Assembly: GCA_043798445.1 (NCBI GenBank)
Contig: JAZDOQ010000027.1
Coordinates: 1 to 64,000 of the forward strand
Reading direction: 5' to 3'
Length of the DNA stretch: 64,000 nucleotides
From: CAIJMI01 sp043798445
GTDB lineage: Bacteria > Patescibacteriota > Microgenomatia > UBA10105 > UBA927
In this document: in pieces, positions 42,129 through 49,764 of the stretch
Layout: the number at the start of each line of letters is the position of its first letter
Position numbering within the stretch: the first letter of the stretch is position 1
Position numbers and translations under genes: made by a program
Notes under the pieces: model-generated
What the model was told of the DNA's origin: nothing
The model's input: the letters and a program-made list of their open reading frames with translations, nothing else
Databases searched by the model: none

Positions 42129-42599
42129 ATGATTACCTGTATATTTGAGGATGGAAATAAAGCAACACTCCGACACGTTGTTGTTCATATGATCGTTGAA
42201 AAAGACGGATGTTTATTATTGGAAAAGCGGGATGGACCGATTTTAGAGACTGGGAAATGGTGTTTGCCAGCTGGGTTTTTAGAACGGGATGAAACAGCAG
42301 CCCAGTGTGCCATACGGGAATTGAAGGAAGAAACAGGATGGAACGGGGAAGTGCTGAAACTGTTTAAAATTAACACAAATCCTAATCGGCCAAAAGAGGA
42401 CAGACAGAATATTACTATTGAATTTTTAGTAAAACCAATTCAAAAAACAGGAGAAAAAGATTGGGAATCGTCAAAGGTGGAATGGATACCTGTTGAGAAA
42501 TTATTACCTTTTGAGGATTTTGCATTTGATCATGGAGAAACAATCAAACAATATTTGGAATATAAAAAAAGTCCTTTTCCGCTGCCAATTCTTGTATAA
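42129..42599 (+). CDS. NUDIX hydrolase
   Basis: 156 residues from ATG 42129 (TACAAT 6 nt before). The NUDIX box GFLERDETAAQCAIRELKEETGW (in parts, near 58-80) has the full set of Glu metal ligands. The order of short strands and the preceding GKWCLPAG resemble ADP-ribose pyrophosphatase-type enzymes. Substrate unknown. Follows the flavoprotein by 19 bp. Confidence 0.9.
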   Translation: MITCIFEDGNKATLRHVVVHMIVEKDGCLLLEKRDGPILETGKWCLPAGFLERDETAAQCAIRELKEETGWNGEVLKLFKINTNPNRPKEDRQNITIEFLVKPIQKTGEKDWESSKVEWIPVEKLLPFEDFAFDHGETIKQYLEYKKSPFPLPILV

Positions 42600-42624
42600 C
42601 TGTTGTTATTTTCCATTTTTATGG

Positions 42625-42630
42625 TATTCT
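42625..42630 (+). promoter_or_regulatory. Extended -10 for dnaG
   Basis: TGGTATTCT, hexamer at 42625-42630, gives a leader of about 40 nt that ends with GAGGAG, a Shine-Dalgarno site 8 nt before ATG 42675. Confidence 0.4.
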
Positions 42631-42674
42631 TGAGCCACGAGTTGTGTATACATATATTTTGAGGAGTGTCACGT

Positions 42675-44453
42675 ATGGGCAATGCAGACGAAGTCAAATC
42701 AAGACTCAATATTATTGATGTTATCAGTGAAAAAGTCCAGTTAAAAAAATCCGGCAGAAATTTCAAAGGGTTATGTCCATTTCATAACGAAAAAACACCA
42801 TCCTTTATGGTGTCTCCTGATAGGCAAGTTTTTCATTGCTTTGGGTGCGGCAAAGGGGGATCGGTTATTGATTTTGTGATGGAATACAACCACGTTGATT
42901 TTCCTGAAGCGCTCGAAGAGTTGGCATCACGTGCAGGAGTTACCTTATCTCTTGTAAAAAGCGAATCTCCAGAACGAAAACTAAAAAATGCAATATATGA
43001 AATCAACGCTCTCGCAAGTGAATTCTATCAGTATTTACTTATAAAACATCCACTTGGGGAGAAAGCACTTCTGTATTTAAAAAACCGTGGAATTACTGAT
43101 AAATCAATCAAAACATTTAGCCTTGGCTACAGTCCAAACAGTTGGGAGGCGCTATATCAATTTTTGAAAAAGAAAAAATATAGTGAGGAGCTCATCGAAA
43201 AAGCAGGACTTGCACTTCGAGGGAATCGCGGTCTCTATGATCGGTTTCGAGGTCGTCTTATATTTACGCTTCGCGATCACAGAGGTAAAGTTGTTGGATT
43301 TTCCGGACGTGTACTTAATCCGAGTATTAAGGAAGCAAAATATATCAACACATCAGAAACCCCAGTATACAGCAAAAGCAATGTGCTTTACGCATTTGAT
43401 GTAACCCATGAGGCAATTGCACGGGCGAATGAAGCAATTCTCATGGAAGGAGAACTTGATGTGATTTCATCCTTTCAAGCGGGTGTGTCGAATGTGGTTG
43501 CAATTAAAGGATCAGCGCTCACTGAAGGACATGTGCATCTTCTAAAGCGATATACGGAGCGCATTATATTTTCTCTTGATAGTGACATAGCAGGAGATAT
43601 GGCAGCCAGGCGAGGGATTGATATTGCAGAGCGGGCAGGGCTTGATATGAAAGTGGCAGTCCTTCCTGTTGGAAAAGATCCTGACGAAGCAGTTCGGGAA
43701 GATCCGATTGGGTTTAAAAAGGCCATGAAAAACGCAATACCTATTTATGATTATTTTATTGCCTCCGCAATTAAACGTTTTGATATAACAAGCGCATTCG
43801 GTAAGAAAAAAGCAAGTGAAGAACTTTTTCCGGTAATGTCAAAAATTGAAAATAGTATTGTGCAAGGGCACTATATAAAAAAGGTAGCACAAGCGCTTGA
43901 TGTTTCAGAAGACGTGATTATTGATGGAGTAAAAAAAGTTAAACTGCCAATAGGATTATCCAGAAATCAATTGCCAGCTTCAAAACCACAGGAAAGTTTT
44001 GCCATATCAGGACCAGAGCGGTTGGAACTATATTGTTTGGGATTAGTACTTCAAGGAGATACAAAAAAATTATATGAAGAATTTTCAGCGGTTATTACGT
44101 CGGGCGACATAAAACACATGGGAGTCCGGCGTATTGTTGAAGCAATATCTTTATATATTCATGGAGAAACACCATTTGTGGTTGCTGATTTTGCAAAAAT
44201 ACTCTCGAAAGAATTATTGCCTGTTTTGGACGAAGCGTACCTTTGGGATATATCAGTCAGTACAGAAAATAGCGACTTGTTTGCTAAAGAATGGTTAAGA
44301 ACTTTGAAAGAAGTACAAAAAAGTATTTTGAAACGTAAGATGCGTGAAGTATCAGATAAAATACGATCAACAGATGAGAAAGAGGAGGGGCAAACACAAG
44401 AAAAGCTTGCAAAACTAGCTTCAGAGTACGCGCTTCTGGAAAAAACCAGCTGA
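42675..44453 (+). CDS. dnaG: DNA primase
   Basis: 592 residues. It makes RNA primers for replication. The N-terminal zinc ribbon has C34, H37, C55 and C58 (CPFHNEKTPSF, FHCFGCGKGG). The catalytic core has YDRFRGRLIF and GFSGRVL, and the TOPRIM acidic motifs are ILMEGELDVISSFQ and FSLDSDIAGDMAA. The C-terminal helicase-binding domain is short. Start is ATG 42675, set by GAGGAG 8 nt before; a GTG 9 bp upstream is a less likely option. Followed by rpoD, as in the common macromolecular-synthesis operon, but rpsU is absent. Confidence 0.96.
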   Translation: MGNADEVKSRLNIIDVISEKVQLKKSGRNFKGLCPFHNEKTPSFMVSPDRQVFHCFGCGKGGSVIDFVMEYNHVDFPEALEELASRAGVTLSLVKSESPERKLKNAIYEINALASEFYQYLLIKHPLGEKALLYLKNRGITDKSIKTFSLGYSPNSWEALYQFLKKKKYSEELIEKAGLALRGNRGLYDRFRGRLIFTLRDHRGKVVGFSGRVLNPSIKEAKYINTSETPVYSKSNVLYAFDVTHEAIARANEAILMEGELDVISSFQAGVSNVVAIKGSALTEGHVHLLKRYTERIIFSLDSDIAGDMAARRGIDIAERAGLDMKVAVLPVGKDPDEAVREDPIGFKKAMKNAIPIYDYFIASAIKRFDITSAFGKKKASEELFPVMSKIENSIVQGHYIKKVAQALDVSEDVIIDGVKKVKLPIGLSRNQLPASKPQESFAISGPERLELYCLGLVLQGDTKKLYEEFSAVITSGDIKHMGVRRIVEAISLYIHGETPFVVADFAKILSKELLPVLDEAYLWDISVSTENSDLFAKEWLRTLKEVQKSILKRKMREVSDKIRSTDEKEEGQTQEKLAKLASEYALLEKTS

Positions 44454-44459
44454 TCCTGG

Positions 44460-44465
44460 TATAAT
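44460..44465 (+). promoter_or_regulatory. -10 box upstream of rpoD
   Basis: TGGTATAAT (hexamer 44460-44465) just after the dnaG stop, 68 nt before ATG 44534. It gives rpoD its own promoter. Confidence 0.5.
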
Positions 44466-44533
44466 TCTTTCTGCTCAAGCGAAGTTCATTGTTTGTTGAT
44501 GAAGTGGTAACAAACGGGGACTCACGGTATATT

Positions 44534-45622
44534 ATGACAAAAGTAAAAACTATTACTAGTGCTGAAGAACTTCTAAAAGAAGGAAAAGAAAACGGTTTCA
44601 TTTCCCAGGAAGATATCCTCTTTTTATATCCAAAACCAGAAGATCATATCGTTGACATCGATCGCCTTTACGATAAATTGATAAGAGCTGGGATTGACGT
44701 GTTTGAAACGACATCAGCAGATGTTGAAAAAGAAGCGGGGAAAAGTATTGAAGAACTGGAAAAAGAAATTGAATCCCTTGTCACCTCAAGCGCTGAGCCG
44801 GTATCAGATCCGGTCCGCATGTATTTAAAAGAAATCGGTCGCATTCCACTTCTGAAGTTTGAAGATGAAATCTATTTAGCTAAACGCTATGAAAAAGGAG
44901 ACAAAAAAGCAAAGAAAAAACTTACTGAATCCAATCTTCGTCTTGTTGTATCTATTGCTAAAAAATACATAGGTCGAGGCATGAGCTTGCTTGACCTCAT
45001 CCAAGAAGGAAATCAGGGACTCATCAGGGCTGTTGAAAAATATGATTGGCGCAAAGGATATAAATTTTCTACGTATGCAACATGGTGGATACGGCAAGCC
45101 ATTACCCGTGCTATTGCCGATCAAGCCCGTACGATCCGCATTCCTGTTCATATGGTGGAAACGATTAATCGGTTTGCGCGAATTTCCCGTCGCCTCATGC
45201 AGGACCTTGGTCGTGAGCCATTCCCTGAAGAAATTGCAAAAGCCATGGAAGTGGATGTGACAAAGGTACGAGAAATAATGAAAGTGTCGCAAGAGCCAAC
45301 CAGTCTTGAAACACCAGTGGGAGATGAAGAAGATAGTCATCTCGGAGATTTCATTTCTGATCCGGGACCAACACCGTATGATCAGACATCAAAACAATTA
45401 TTAAAAGAACATATGGAAGAAGTGTTAACAACACTTTCTGACCGTGAGAAAAAAGTATTAATTTTGCGGTTTGGTCTTGAAGATGGGAAACCGCGGACAT
45501 TAGAGGAGGTTGGAGCAATGTTTGGCGTTACCCGAGAACGTATCAGACAAATTGAGGCAAAAGCGTTGAGAAAGCTTCGTCATCCTTCACGGAGCAAAAA
45601 GCTCAAGGATTACCTAGAATAA
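44534..45622 (+). CDS. rpoD: Primary RNA polymerase sigma factor (sigma-70)
   Basis: 362 residues from ATG 44534; an upstream TTG would add 15 residues with no support. Region 1.2-2 is DPVRMYLKEIGRIPLL (near 91-106), region 2.4 is YKFSTYATWWIRQAITRAI, and region 3 is RIPVHMVETINR. Region 4.2 is EVGAMFGVTRERIRQIEAKALRKL, ending KLKDYLE. Region 1.1 is short. It must recognise the TATAAT-type -10 boxes seen throughout this window. Probable housekeeping sigma. Confidence 0.96.
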   Translation: MTKVKTITSAEELLKEGKENGFISQEDILFLYPKPEDHIVDIDRLYDKLIRAGIDVFETTSADVEKEAGKSIEELEKEIESLVTSSAEPVSDPVRMYLKEIGRIPLLKFEDEIYLAKRYEKGDKKAKKKLTESNLRLVVSIAKKYIGRGMSLLDLIQEGNQGLIRAVEKYDWRKGYKFSTYATWWIRQAITRAIADQARTIRIPVHMVETINRFARISRRLMQDLGREPFPEEIAKAMEVDVTKVREIMKVSQEPTSLETPVGDEEDSHLGDFISDPGPTPYDQTSKQLLKEHMEEVLTTLSDREKKVLILRFGLEDGKPRTLEEVGAMFGVTRERIRQIEAKALRKLRHPSRSKKLKDYLE

Positions 45623-45628
45623 CAGCCG

Positions 45629-45643
45629 TACTGTCATACAGTA
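45629..45643 (+). terminator. Short inverted repeat after rpoD
   Basis: TACTGT, loop CAT, ACAGTA, followed by TATTTTCC: a small stem with a short T-rich end. It overlaps the -10 region of the next gene, so it may be a weak terminator or an operator. Confidence 0.35.
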
Positions 45644-45652
45644 TATTTTCCT

Positions 45653-46810
45653 ATGATAGATCACTACCAACCATATTTATTTCCATTTTTGGGTTCCCGC
45701 GCATCGTATCCCAATCCATTGGTAAAACGATATTATTATTGGTCATGGGAAGATGGGTTGTGGGATTTATTGCGAGGGAAACATGTTGAAAAGGGGAGCA
45801 CAATTTTAATCCCAGATTTCTATTGTTCAGATGTTATCAACAACATTCGTACGCATGGATATACCGTTGTTTTGTACCGATTAGATCAACACTTTCAAGT
45901 AAAAAAACAAACATTGCTTAATAGCATTAGGAGGCACAATCCATCCGTTGTTATTGTATTTCATGTGTGTGGTGTTAAAAGTACGGTTATGACAAAGCCA
46001 ACATGGATGAAAAAAAGCGCAAAGGAAACGATTATTGTTGAAGATTCCGTTCATCAGCTTTTGACACCCTCTCTGGTGAAACCATTATCAGATAATCATT
46101 TTATTATGGATAGTTTACGAAAAGTTAGCCCACTGTATGGGAGTTTCTTGTATGGAACAAAAAAAGGGTTACACTTTCATCAGACGAACAAAACATGGTC
46201 GTTCTACACCATGTATTCATTATTGTTGTATGGATTATTTCGTATCGTTTTGACCGCTGGGCATGTGTTTAATCAACCGTCGCTTGCTGTATTTGCACAC
46301 GAAAAATTACTAAAGTTTCATGACAATGTCATTGGAGATAGTATGCGTTCATATCGCGGATGTACCTTATTTTCTTGGATGACACAATGGATTTATACAA
46401 CACGAGTAGAACGAATAAAGCGAGAGCAAGTAAAAATGTATGAACATACGTTTAAATCTTTGTGGGGAAGAAGATCACCATTGTATAGGATACAAATGAA
46501 ACGAAGTGATTATGGAAAACTTCACGTATACCCAGTTGGTCTTCGTCAAAAAACATCAGTTGAACTTCTGTCTTATTTACGAAGTAAAAAAATTATTGTC
46601 TGGCCGAAATTTTCAGACAGTGTGTGGGCAAAGAAACGCGATGTGTTGTTTTTTCCGCTTGGGTTTCATATGAATAAACAAAAGATTAAAGTAATTGCAA
46701 AAGCGCTCGTGAGTTGGAAAACGGGAGCGTGGAAGCAGGAAAAAACAACAGTGAAAAATCCATCTCCTCATTTATTAGTTCGTGCAGCAGAAGTAATATT
46801 GTCGTTTTGA
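45653..46810 (+). CDS. PLP-dependent aminotransferase-fold protein (DegT-like, divergent)
   Basis: 385 residues. The order of motifs resembles fold-type I sugar aminotransferases: a substrate loop region, VVIVFHVCGVKST (strand and turn near 98-110), TIIVEDSVHQLL with the PLP-ring Asp (near 125-136), and FIMDSLRKVSPLYGSFLYG with a Lys at the Schiff-base place (near 155). Several usual residues differ, so activity is uncertain. Two hydrophobic stretches at about 190-210. TATATT 5 nt before the ATG. Possibly a cell-surface sugar enzyme. Confidence 0.65.
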   Translation: MIDHYQPYLFPFLGSRASYPNPLVKRYYYWSWEDGLWDLLRGKHVEKGSTILIPDFYCSDVINNIRTHGYTVVLYRLDQHFQVKKQTLLNSIRRHNPSVVIVFHVCGVKSTVMTKPTWMKKSAKETIIVEDSVHQLLTPSLVKPLSDNHFIMDSLRKVSPLYGSFLYGTKKGLHFHQTNKTWSFYTMYSLLLYGLFRIVLTAGHVFNQPSLAVFAHEKLLKFHDNVIGDSMRSYRGCTLFSWMTQWIYTTRVERIKREQVKMYEHTFKSLWGRRSPLYRIQMKRSDYGKLHVYPVGLRQKTSVELLSYLRSKKIIVWPKFSDSVWAKKRDVLFFPLGFHMNKQKIKVIAKALVSWKTGAWKQEKTTVKNPSPHLLVRAAEVILSF

Positions 46811-46902
46811 CAGTTATATTTTTTTTGGATACAAATCTCTTTCAGTAAGACATTCATTCATAGACATGCATTCTTTAGCTAATTTGAGTATGCGCCATGC
46901 TA

Positions 46903-47340
46903 TTATTTCCAACCAAATTCCGAGTAGAAAATATTTTTGCAAACACAGTGGATTGCATGGGAAACATAGGGGACGACATCTCTTGGAAGTGCATCAAGGG
47001 GTGTCCAGACAAGTTGATTGCATTTTTCCGGTTCCATATTTTTCAGTGTTCCACTCCATGAATTGATCCGGAAGAAAAAATCTATACGAATATCATCACT
47101 TTTTCGATGCATGATATGGGAAAGAAGAAATTGAGAAGGAATTAGAGTTATTCCGACCTCTTCTCGCATTTCCCGAATAAGGGCTTGAGTAATTGTTTCT
47201 CCGTCTTCAACATGTCCTGCAGGAACACTTAATTTTCCGTCTGCATACCCTGTTTGGAATCTACGGGAGAGCAAGATATTGTTTTTTTTGATAAAGAATG
47301 CATATGAGGAAGCGATCATTTTATATTGATGTTGCTTCAT
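46903..47340 (-). CDS. NUDIX hydrolase
   Basis: 145 residues from ATG 47340 (a TTG 6 bp upstream is rejected). The NUDIX box is GHVEDGETITQALIREMREE then VGI, near 42-64, with all catalytic Glu residues. Resembles dNTP/ADP-ribose-type housecleaning enzymes. Not closely similar to the NUDIX at 42129. Faces tRNA-Asn, with 73 bp between. Confidence 0.88.
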   Translation of the reverse strand: MKQHQYKMIASSYAFFIKKNNILLSRRFQTGYADGKLSVPAGHVEDGETITQALIREMREEVGITLIPSQFLLSHIMHRKSDDIRIDFFFRINSWSGTLKNMEPEKCNQLVWTPLDALPRDVVPYVSHAIHCVCKNIFYSEFGWK

Positions 47341-47413
47341 AGACAAAAAGAGTATAACAAATTATATGGAGTTTGAGCTAGGTCAATGTTATAATACTCA
47401 CGTTCATTAACAT

Positions 47414-47485
47414 TCCCCTGTAGCTCAATGGTAGAGCGGCTTCCTGTTAAGAAGAAGGTTCGAGGTTCGAATCCTCGCGGGGGAG
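47414..47485 (+). tRNA. tRNA-Asn (anticodon GUU)
   Basis: Acceptor TCCCCTG/CGGGGGA (one T-G pair), discriminator G, anticodon GTT at 47446-47448 in loop CTGTTAA, T-arm GAGGTTCGAATCCTC. CCA not encoded. Its last 15 bases plus CA are repeated exactly at 47881-47897, and diverged copies follow each gene unit to 54.5 kb. Confidence 0.96.
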
Positions 47486-47487
47486 CA
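47471..47487 (+). repeat. 17-bp tRNA-Asn 3'-end repeat, original copy
   Basis: ATCCTCGCGGGGGAGCA, the last 15 bases of tRNA-Asn plus CA. Identical to 47881-47897. Together they frame the GIY-YIG gene as an attL/attR-like pair 410 bp apart. Confidence 0.9.
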
Positions 47488-47505
47488 CTTCGGCAAGCTC
47501 AGTGC
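47488..47505. repeat. Short inverted-repeat arm around the GIY-YIG gene, left
   Basis: CTTCGGCAAGCTCAGTGC just after the tRNA. Its inverse, GCACTGAGCTTGTCGATG, lies in the 3' end of the GIY-YIG gene (about 47785-47802), and another direct relative, TTTCGGCGAGCTCAATGC, at about 47846-47863. Confidence 0.7.
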
Positions 47506-47532
47506 AAGCCAAACACTATTATAATAGGAAGC

Positions 47533-47823
47533 ATGTGGTACGTTTATCTACTTCTTTGCGACCAGAAAACTTTTTACATTGGAATAACACCTGATATTAA
47601 ATCAAGACTCATAGAGCACAGAAGTAAACAATCATTTTTCACAAAAAAGTTTTCTGATATTCAATTGATGTACTGTGAAGAATATAAAGATAAGTTTGCA
47701 GCAGCAAAAAGGGAAAGACAGTTAAAAGGTTGGTCTGTCGCAAAGAAAAGATTATTAATCGAAGGAACCCTTGGAATTAATCGGTGCACTGAGCTTGTCG
47801 ATGTCCTCAATCAGAGGATTTGA
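47533..47823 (+). CDS. GIY-YIG nuclease-domain protein, tRNA-Asn-linked
   Basis: 96 residues from ATG 47533, with TATAAT 7 nt before it; the open frame upstream is the tRNA. MWYVYLLLCDQKTFYIGITP gives the GIY-YIG motif and Arg in IKSRLIEHR (near 31); the Glu is in AKRERQLKGW. The final residues CTELVDVL are encoded by the inverted repeat shared with the tRNA-proximal flank, so the C-terminus was made by the element itself. Homologue of the gene at 37626, with the same place beside a tRNA. Candidate mobility nuclease. Confidence 0.88.
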   Translation: MWYVYLLLCDQKTFYIGITPDIKSRLIEHRSKQSFFTKKFSDIQLMYCEEYKDKFAAAKRERQLKGWSVAKKRLLIEGTLGINRCTELVDVLNQRI

Positions 47824-47880
47824 TTTCGAATTTATCTTGAGCATTTCGGCGAGCTCAATGCGAGCTGAAATAGCCGAAAG

Positions 47881-47897
47881 ATCCTCGCGGGGGAGCA
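47881..47897 (+). repeat. 17-bp tRNA-Asn 3'-end repeat, second copy
   Basis: ATCCTCGCGGGGGAGCA, exact copy of the tRNA end at 47471-47487. The sequence after it aligns with what follows the alpha 1 repeat (TTTAGA(A/G)CGTAT), so this copy stands at the same place as an alpha repeat. Confidence 0.9.
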
Positions 47898-47941
47898 AAA
47901 TAGAGTTTAGAACGTATAGACAAGCTAAAATACTAACACAA

Positions 47942-47990
47942 CATCAGCATTTAAGCCTTCTAATTTTAGAGTACACCGTTTTTGACTTCT
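47942..47990 (+). repeat. Beta repeat 1
   Basis: CATCAGCATTTAAGCCTTCT and the following AATTTTAGAGTACA belong to a repeat found again at 49677, 51209 and 52761. It precedes the gene starting at 48034. Here the TATACT promoter at the end of other copies is replaced. Confidence 0.75.
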
Positions 47991-48033
47991 TAATAGTTGT
48001 ATGGACCTCCTTGTATGATATTATAGGGGTATT

Positions 48034-49593
48034 ATGCCTGATCCTGGTTTAGCCGAATTACCATTAAGAAAATTAGAATTACCTCAATTTCAACAAGCAA
48101 AGATTCGTATTGAAAAATCAGCTCGAATAAAAAATGATTTACTTCCTACGCATAGTAGCCCAAATGGTCAGCGATTGGCAGAGGTAGGAAATGTCGAGAA
48201 AAAATCTGTAGGATTAAAAGAAGGCGATAAATCTGGATTATCTGAAATTGCAATTGATATTCGTGGTTATCAGGAACAACGCTTTAAGATGAATTATGTT
48301 TCACCTGACGGTAAAAATATTACAGAATCTTTAGTGTTTTTCGTCAAAACGAGCCAGGCTGGACAACCTGAATGGCTGACAGTTGGCGGACAACCATTAG
48401 CATTAAACGCTGACTTATATGACAGTCGTCAACCTAGTAATATACATGGTCAACAGAAGGATTGCGCGCGCACTTTTATCCCCCGCGTAGACGGTCGAGG
48501 AGCGTATACAGGCATTGTTAGTCTATTCGAACAACCACGAAATACAGGTAACGAAAATATATTACCTAAAAGTGATGGTGGAAAAGGATCTTTACAAGTG
48601 CCTACTACACCAGATTTTGCTAGATCTTCTTTGCAGACAATGGCACATCCCGAACAGAATAATGATTTGGTAAAGTATGAAGCAACTGCAAGAAAGCTAA
48701 AACTGGATGAGCAGAAACCACCTAAGCCAGATAGTATTATAGCTCCGGTTGTTGGTAACATGTTTGGTGAAGATGACCATCCGACTCTTGCTGGACGGGT
48801 GATATCAAGGGTATATGAGCAGTTGATACAACGTGATAATTTTAAAACTCCAAATTCTCGCGAAGAAGCTATTAAAATTAATGAACTTGGAAAACAAGTA
48901 ATTCAAAAGACGGCAGACTATGCCAAAAGCAAATTGCTTCAACGCTGGAATAGTGGAGACCAACGTATTGTATTTGGTAATAATCGACAACCTGGAACTG
49001 ACGCTTTCCATTTTGACGGTGATGCTAATCCGGCAAAAGACCATGTTTTTTATTTTAATAAAGCCTCAAGGACATGGAAAAACGCGAATGAGTCACAAGT
49101 GAGAGCATACATAACATTATCTCCCCAACAAATAGATGCTCTTCCACAGCATTTTGTTGATTTGAGTCTTGAAATGTACGATGCTGGAATAGATTTTAAC
49201 GGGAAAAGTTGTAGTTTATATGGGGCAATGCGTAGAACCGACAATATGGTCTTTTATATTAGTGCAAGCGATCAGGTAAAGGCATCTGAATTGATAAAAA
49301 ATTATATGAATAAAAATGGCATAGGAAGAGGATATGTATCAGCAGCGATACCAAGTCCACAAGAAGGATTATCATGGGCTATGGACCCAAGTGAATCTCA
49401 GAAAAACACATGGCAGAAGGTGTCAGGTTCATCTGAAAAGGTTAGTTATAATGCTTATATAGCTACAATGTGTATGCCTACATATTTAGATCGTTTAGCT
49501 GATGCTCAGAGTAAGGTTGGTGATAGTGTAAGTGCGGATATATATAGGCAGGAAGCCCAACGTGTTCGGTTGATAATTTCAGGATCAAGTTAA
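48034..49593 (+). CDS. 519-residue hypothetical, possible effector-like C-terminal domain
   Basis: No signal peptide or membrane segment. The N-terminal 250 residues are polar and low in recognisable structure. The C-terminal part (about 340-510) has RAYITLSPQQIDALPQHF, then MVFYISASDQVKASELI and IPSPQEGLSWAMDP, a pattern that recalls HopA1-type effector domains. That resemblance is weak and unproved. The gene sits between beta repeat 1 and alpha 1, the first large unit of the tRNA-Asn array. Confidence 0.75.
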   Translation: MPDPGLAELPLRKLELPQFQQAKIRIEKSARIKNDLLPTHSSPNGQRLAEVGNVEKKSVGLKEGDKSGLSEIAIDIRGYQEQRFKMNYVSPDGKNITESLVFFVKTSQAGQPEWLTVGGQPLALNADLYDSRQPSNIHGQQKDCARTFIPRVDGRGAYTGIVSLFEQPRNTGNENILPKSDGGKGSLQVPTTPDFARSSLQTMAHPEQNNDLVKYEATARKLKLDEQKPPKPDSIIAPVVGNMFGEDDHPTLAGRVISRVYEQLIQRDNFKTPNSREEAIKINELGKQVIQKTADYAKSKLLQRWNSGDQRIVFGNNRQPGTDAFHFDGDANPAKDHVFYFNKASRTWKNANESQVRAYITLSPQQIDALPQHFVDLSLEMYDAGIDFNGKSCSLYGAMRRTDNMVFYISASDQVKASELIKNYMNKNGIGRGYVSAAIPSPQEGLSWAMDPSESQKNTWQKVSGSSEKVSYNAYIATMCMPTYLDRLADAQSKVGDSVSADIYRQEAQRVRLIISGSS

Positions 49594-49602
49594 GATATAA
49601 TA

Positions 49603-49631
49603 AGTCCGAACATCATCCATTGCTCGGAGCA
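49603..49631 (+). repeat. Alpha repeat 1, tRNA-Asn 3'-end-like
   Basis: AGTCCGAACATCATCCATTG then CTCGGAGCA. TCCGA (49605-49609) and TCGGA (49624-49628) pair. It aligns with the tRNA-Asn T-arm GGTTCGAATCC and 3' end GGGGAGCA with an insertion. Followed by a TTTAG...CTAAA hairpin and beta 2. Confidence 0.75.
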
Positions 49632-49676
49632 AATGATGGTTTAGAGCGTATTGACAATCTAAACCACTAATTAAAA

Positions 49677-49725
49677 CATCAGCATTTAAGCCTTCTGATT
49701 TTAGTTTACTACGTCTTGATGTAAT
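49677..49725 (+). repeat. Beta repeat 2
   Basis: CATCAGCATTTAAGCCTTCT then GATTTTAGTTTACTACGTCTTGATG. In array order alpha 1 to beta 2 it lies 39 bp before the subtilase start. The hairpin TTTAGAGCGTATTGACAATC TAAA sits just before it. Confidence 0.75.
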
Positions 49726-49764
49726 TGTTATATTTTTTCTAATTTGTATATAATAGAGTAAGTT

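Noticed and set aside
44876..45340. 154-residue minus-strand frame in rpoD
   Set aside because: Antisense to conserved sigma regions 2-3.
47428..47532. In-frame extension of the second GIY-YIG gene
   Set aside because: It runs through tRNA-Asn; ATG 47533 has a -10 box 7 nt upstream and starts the domain.
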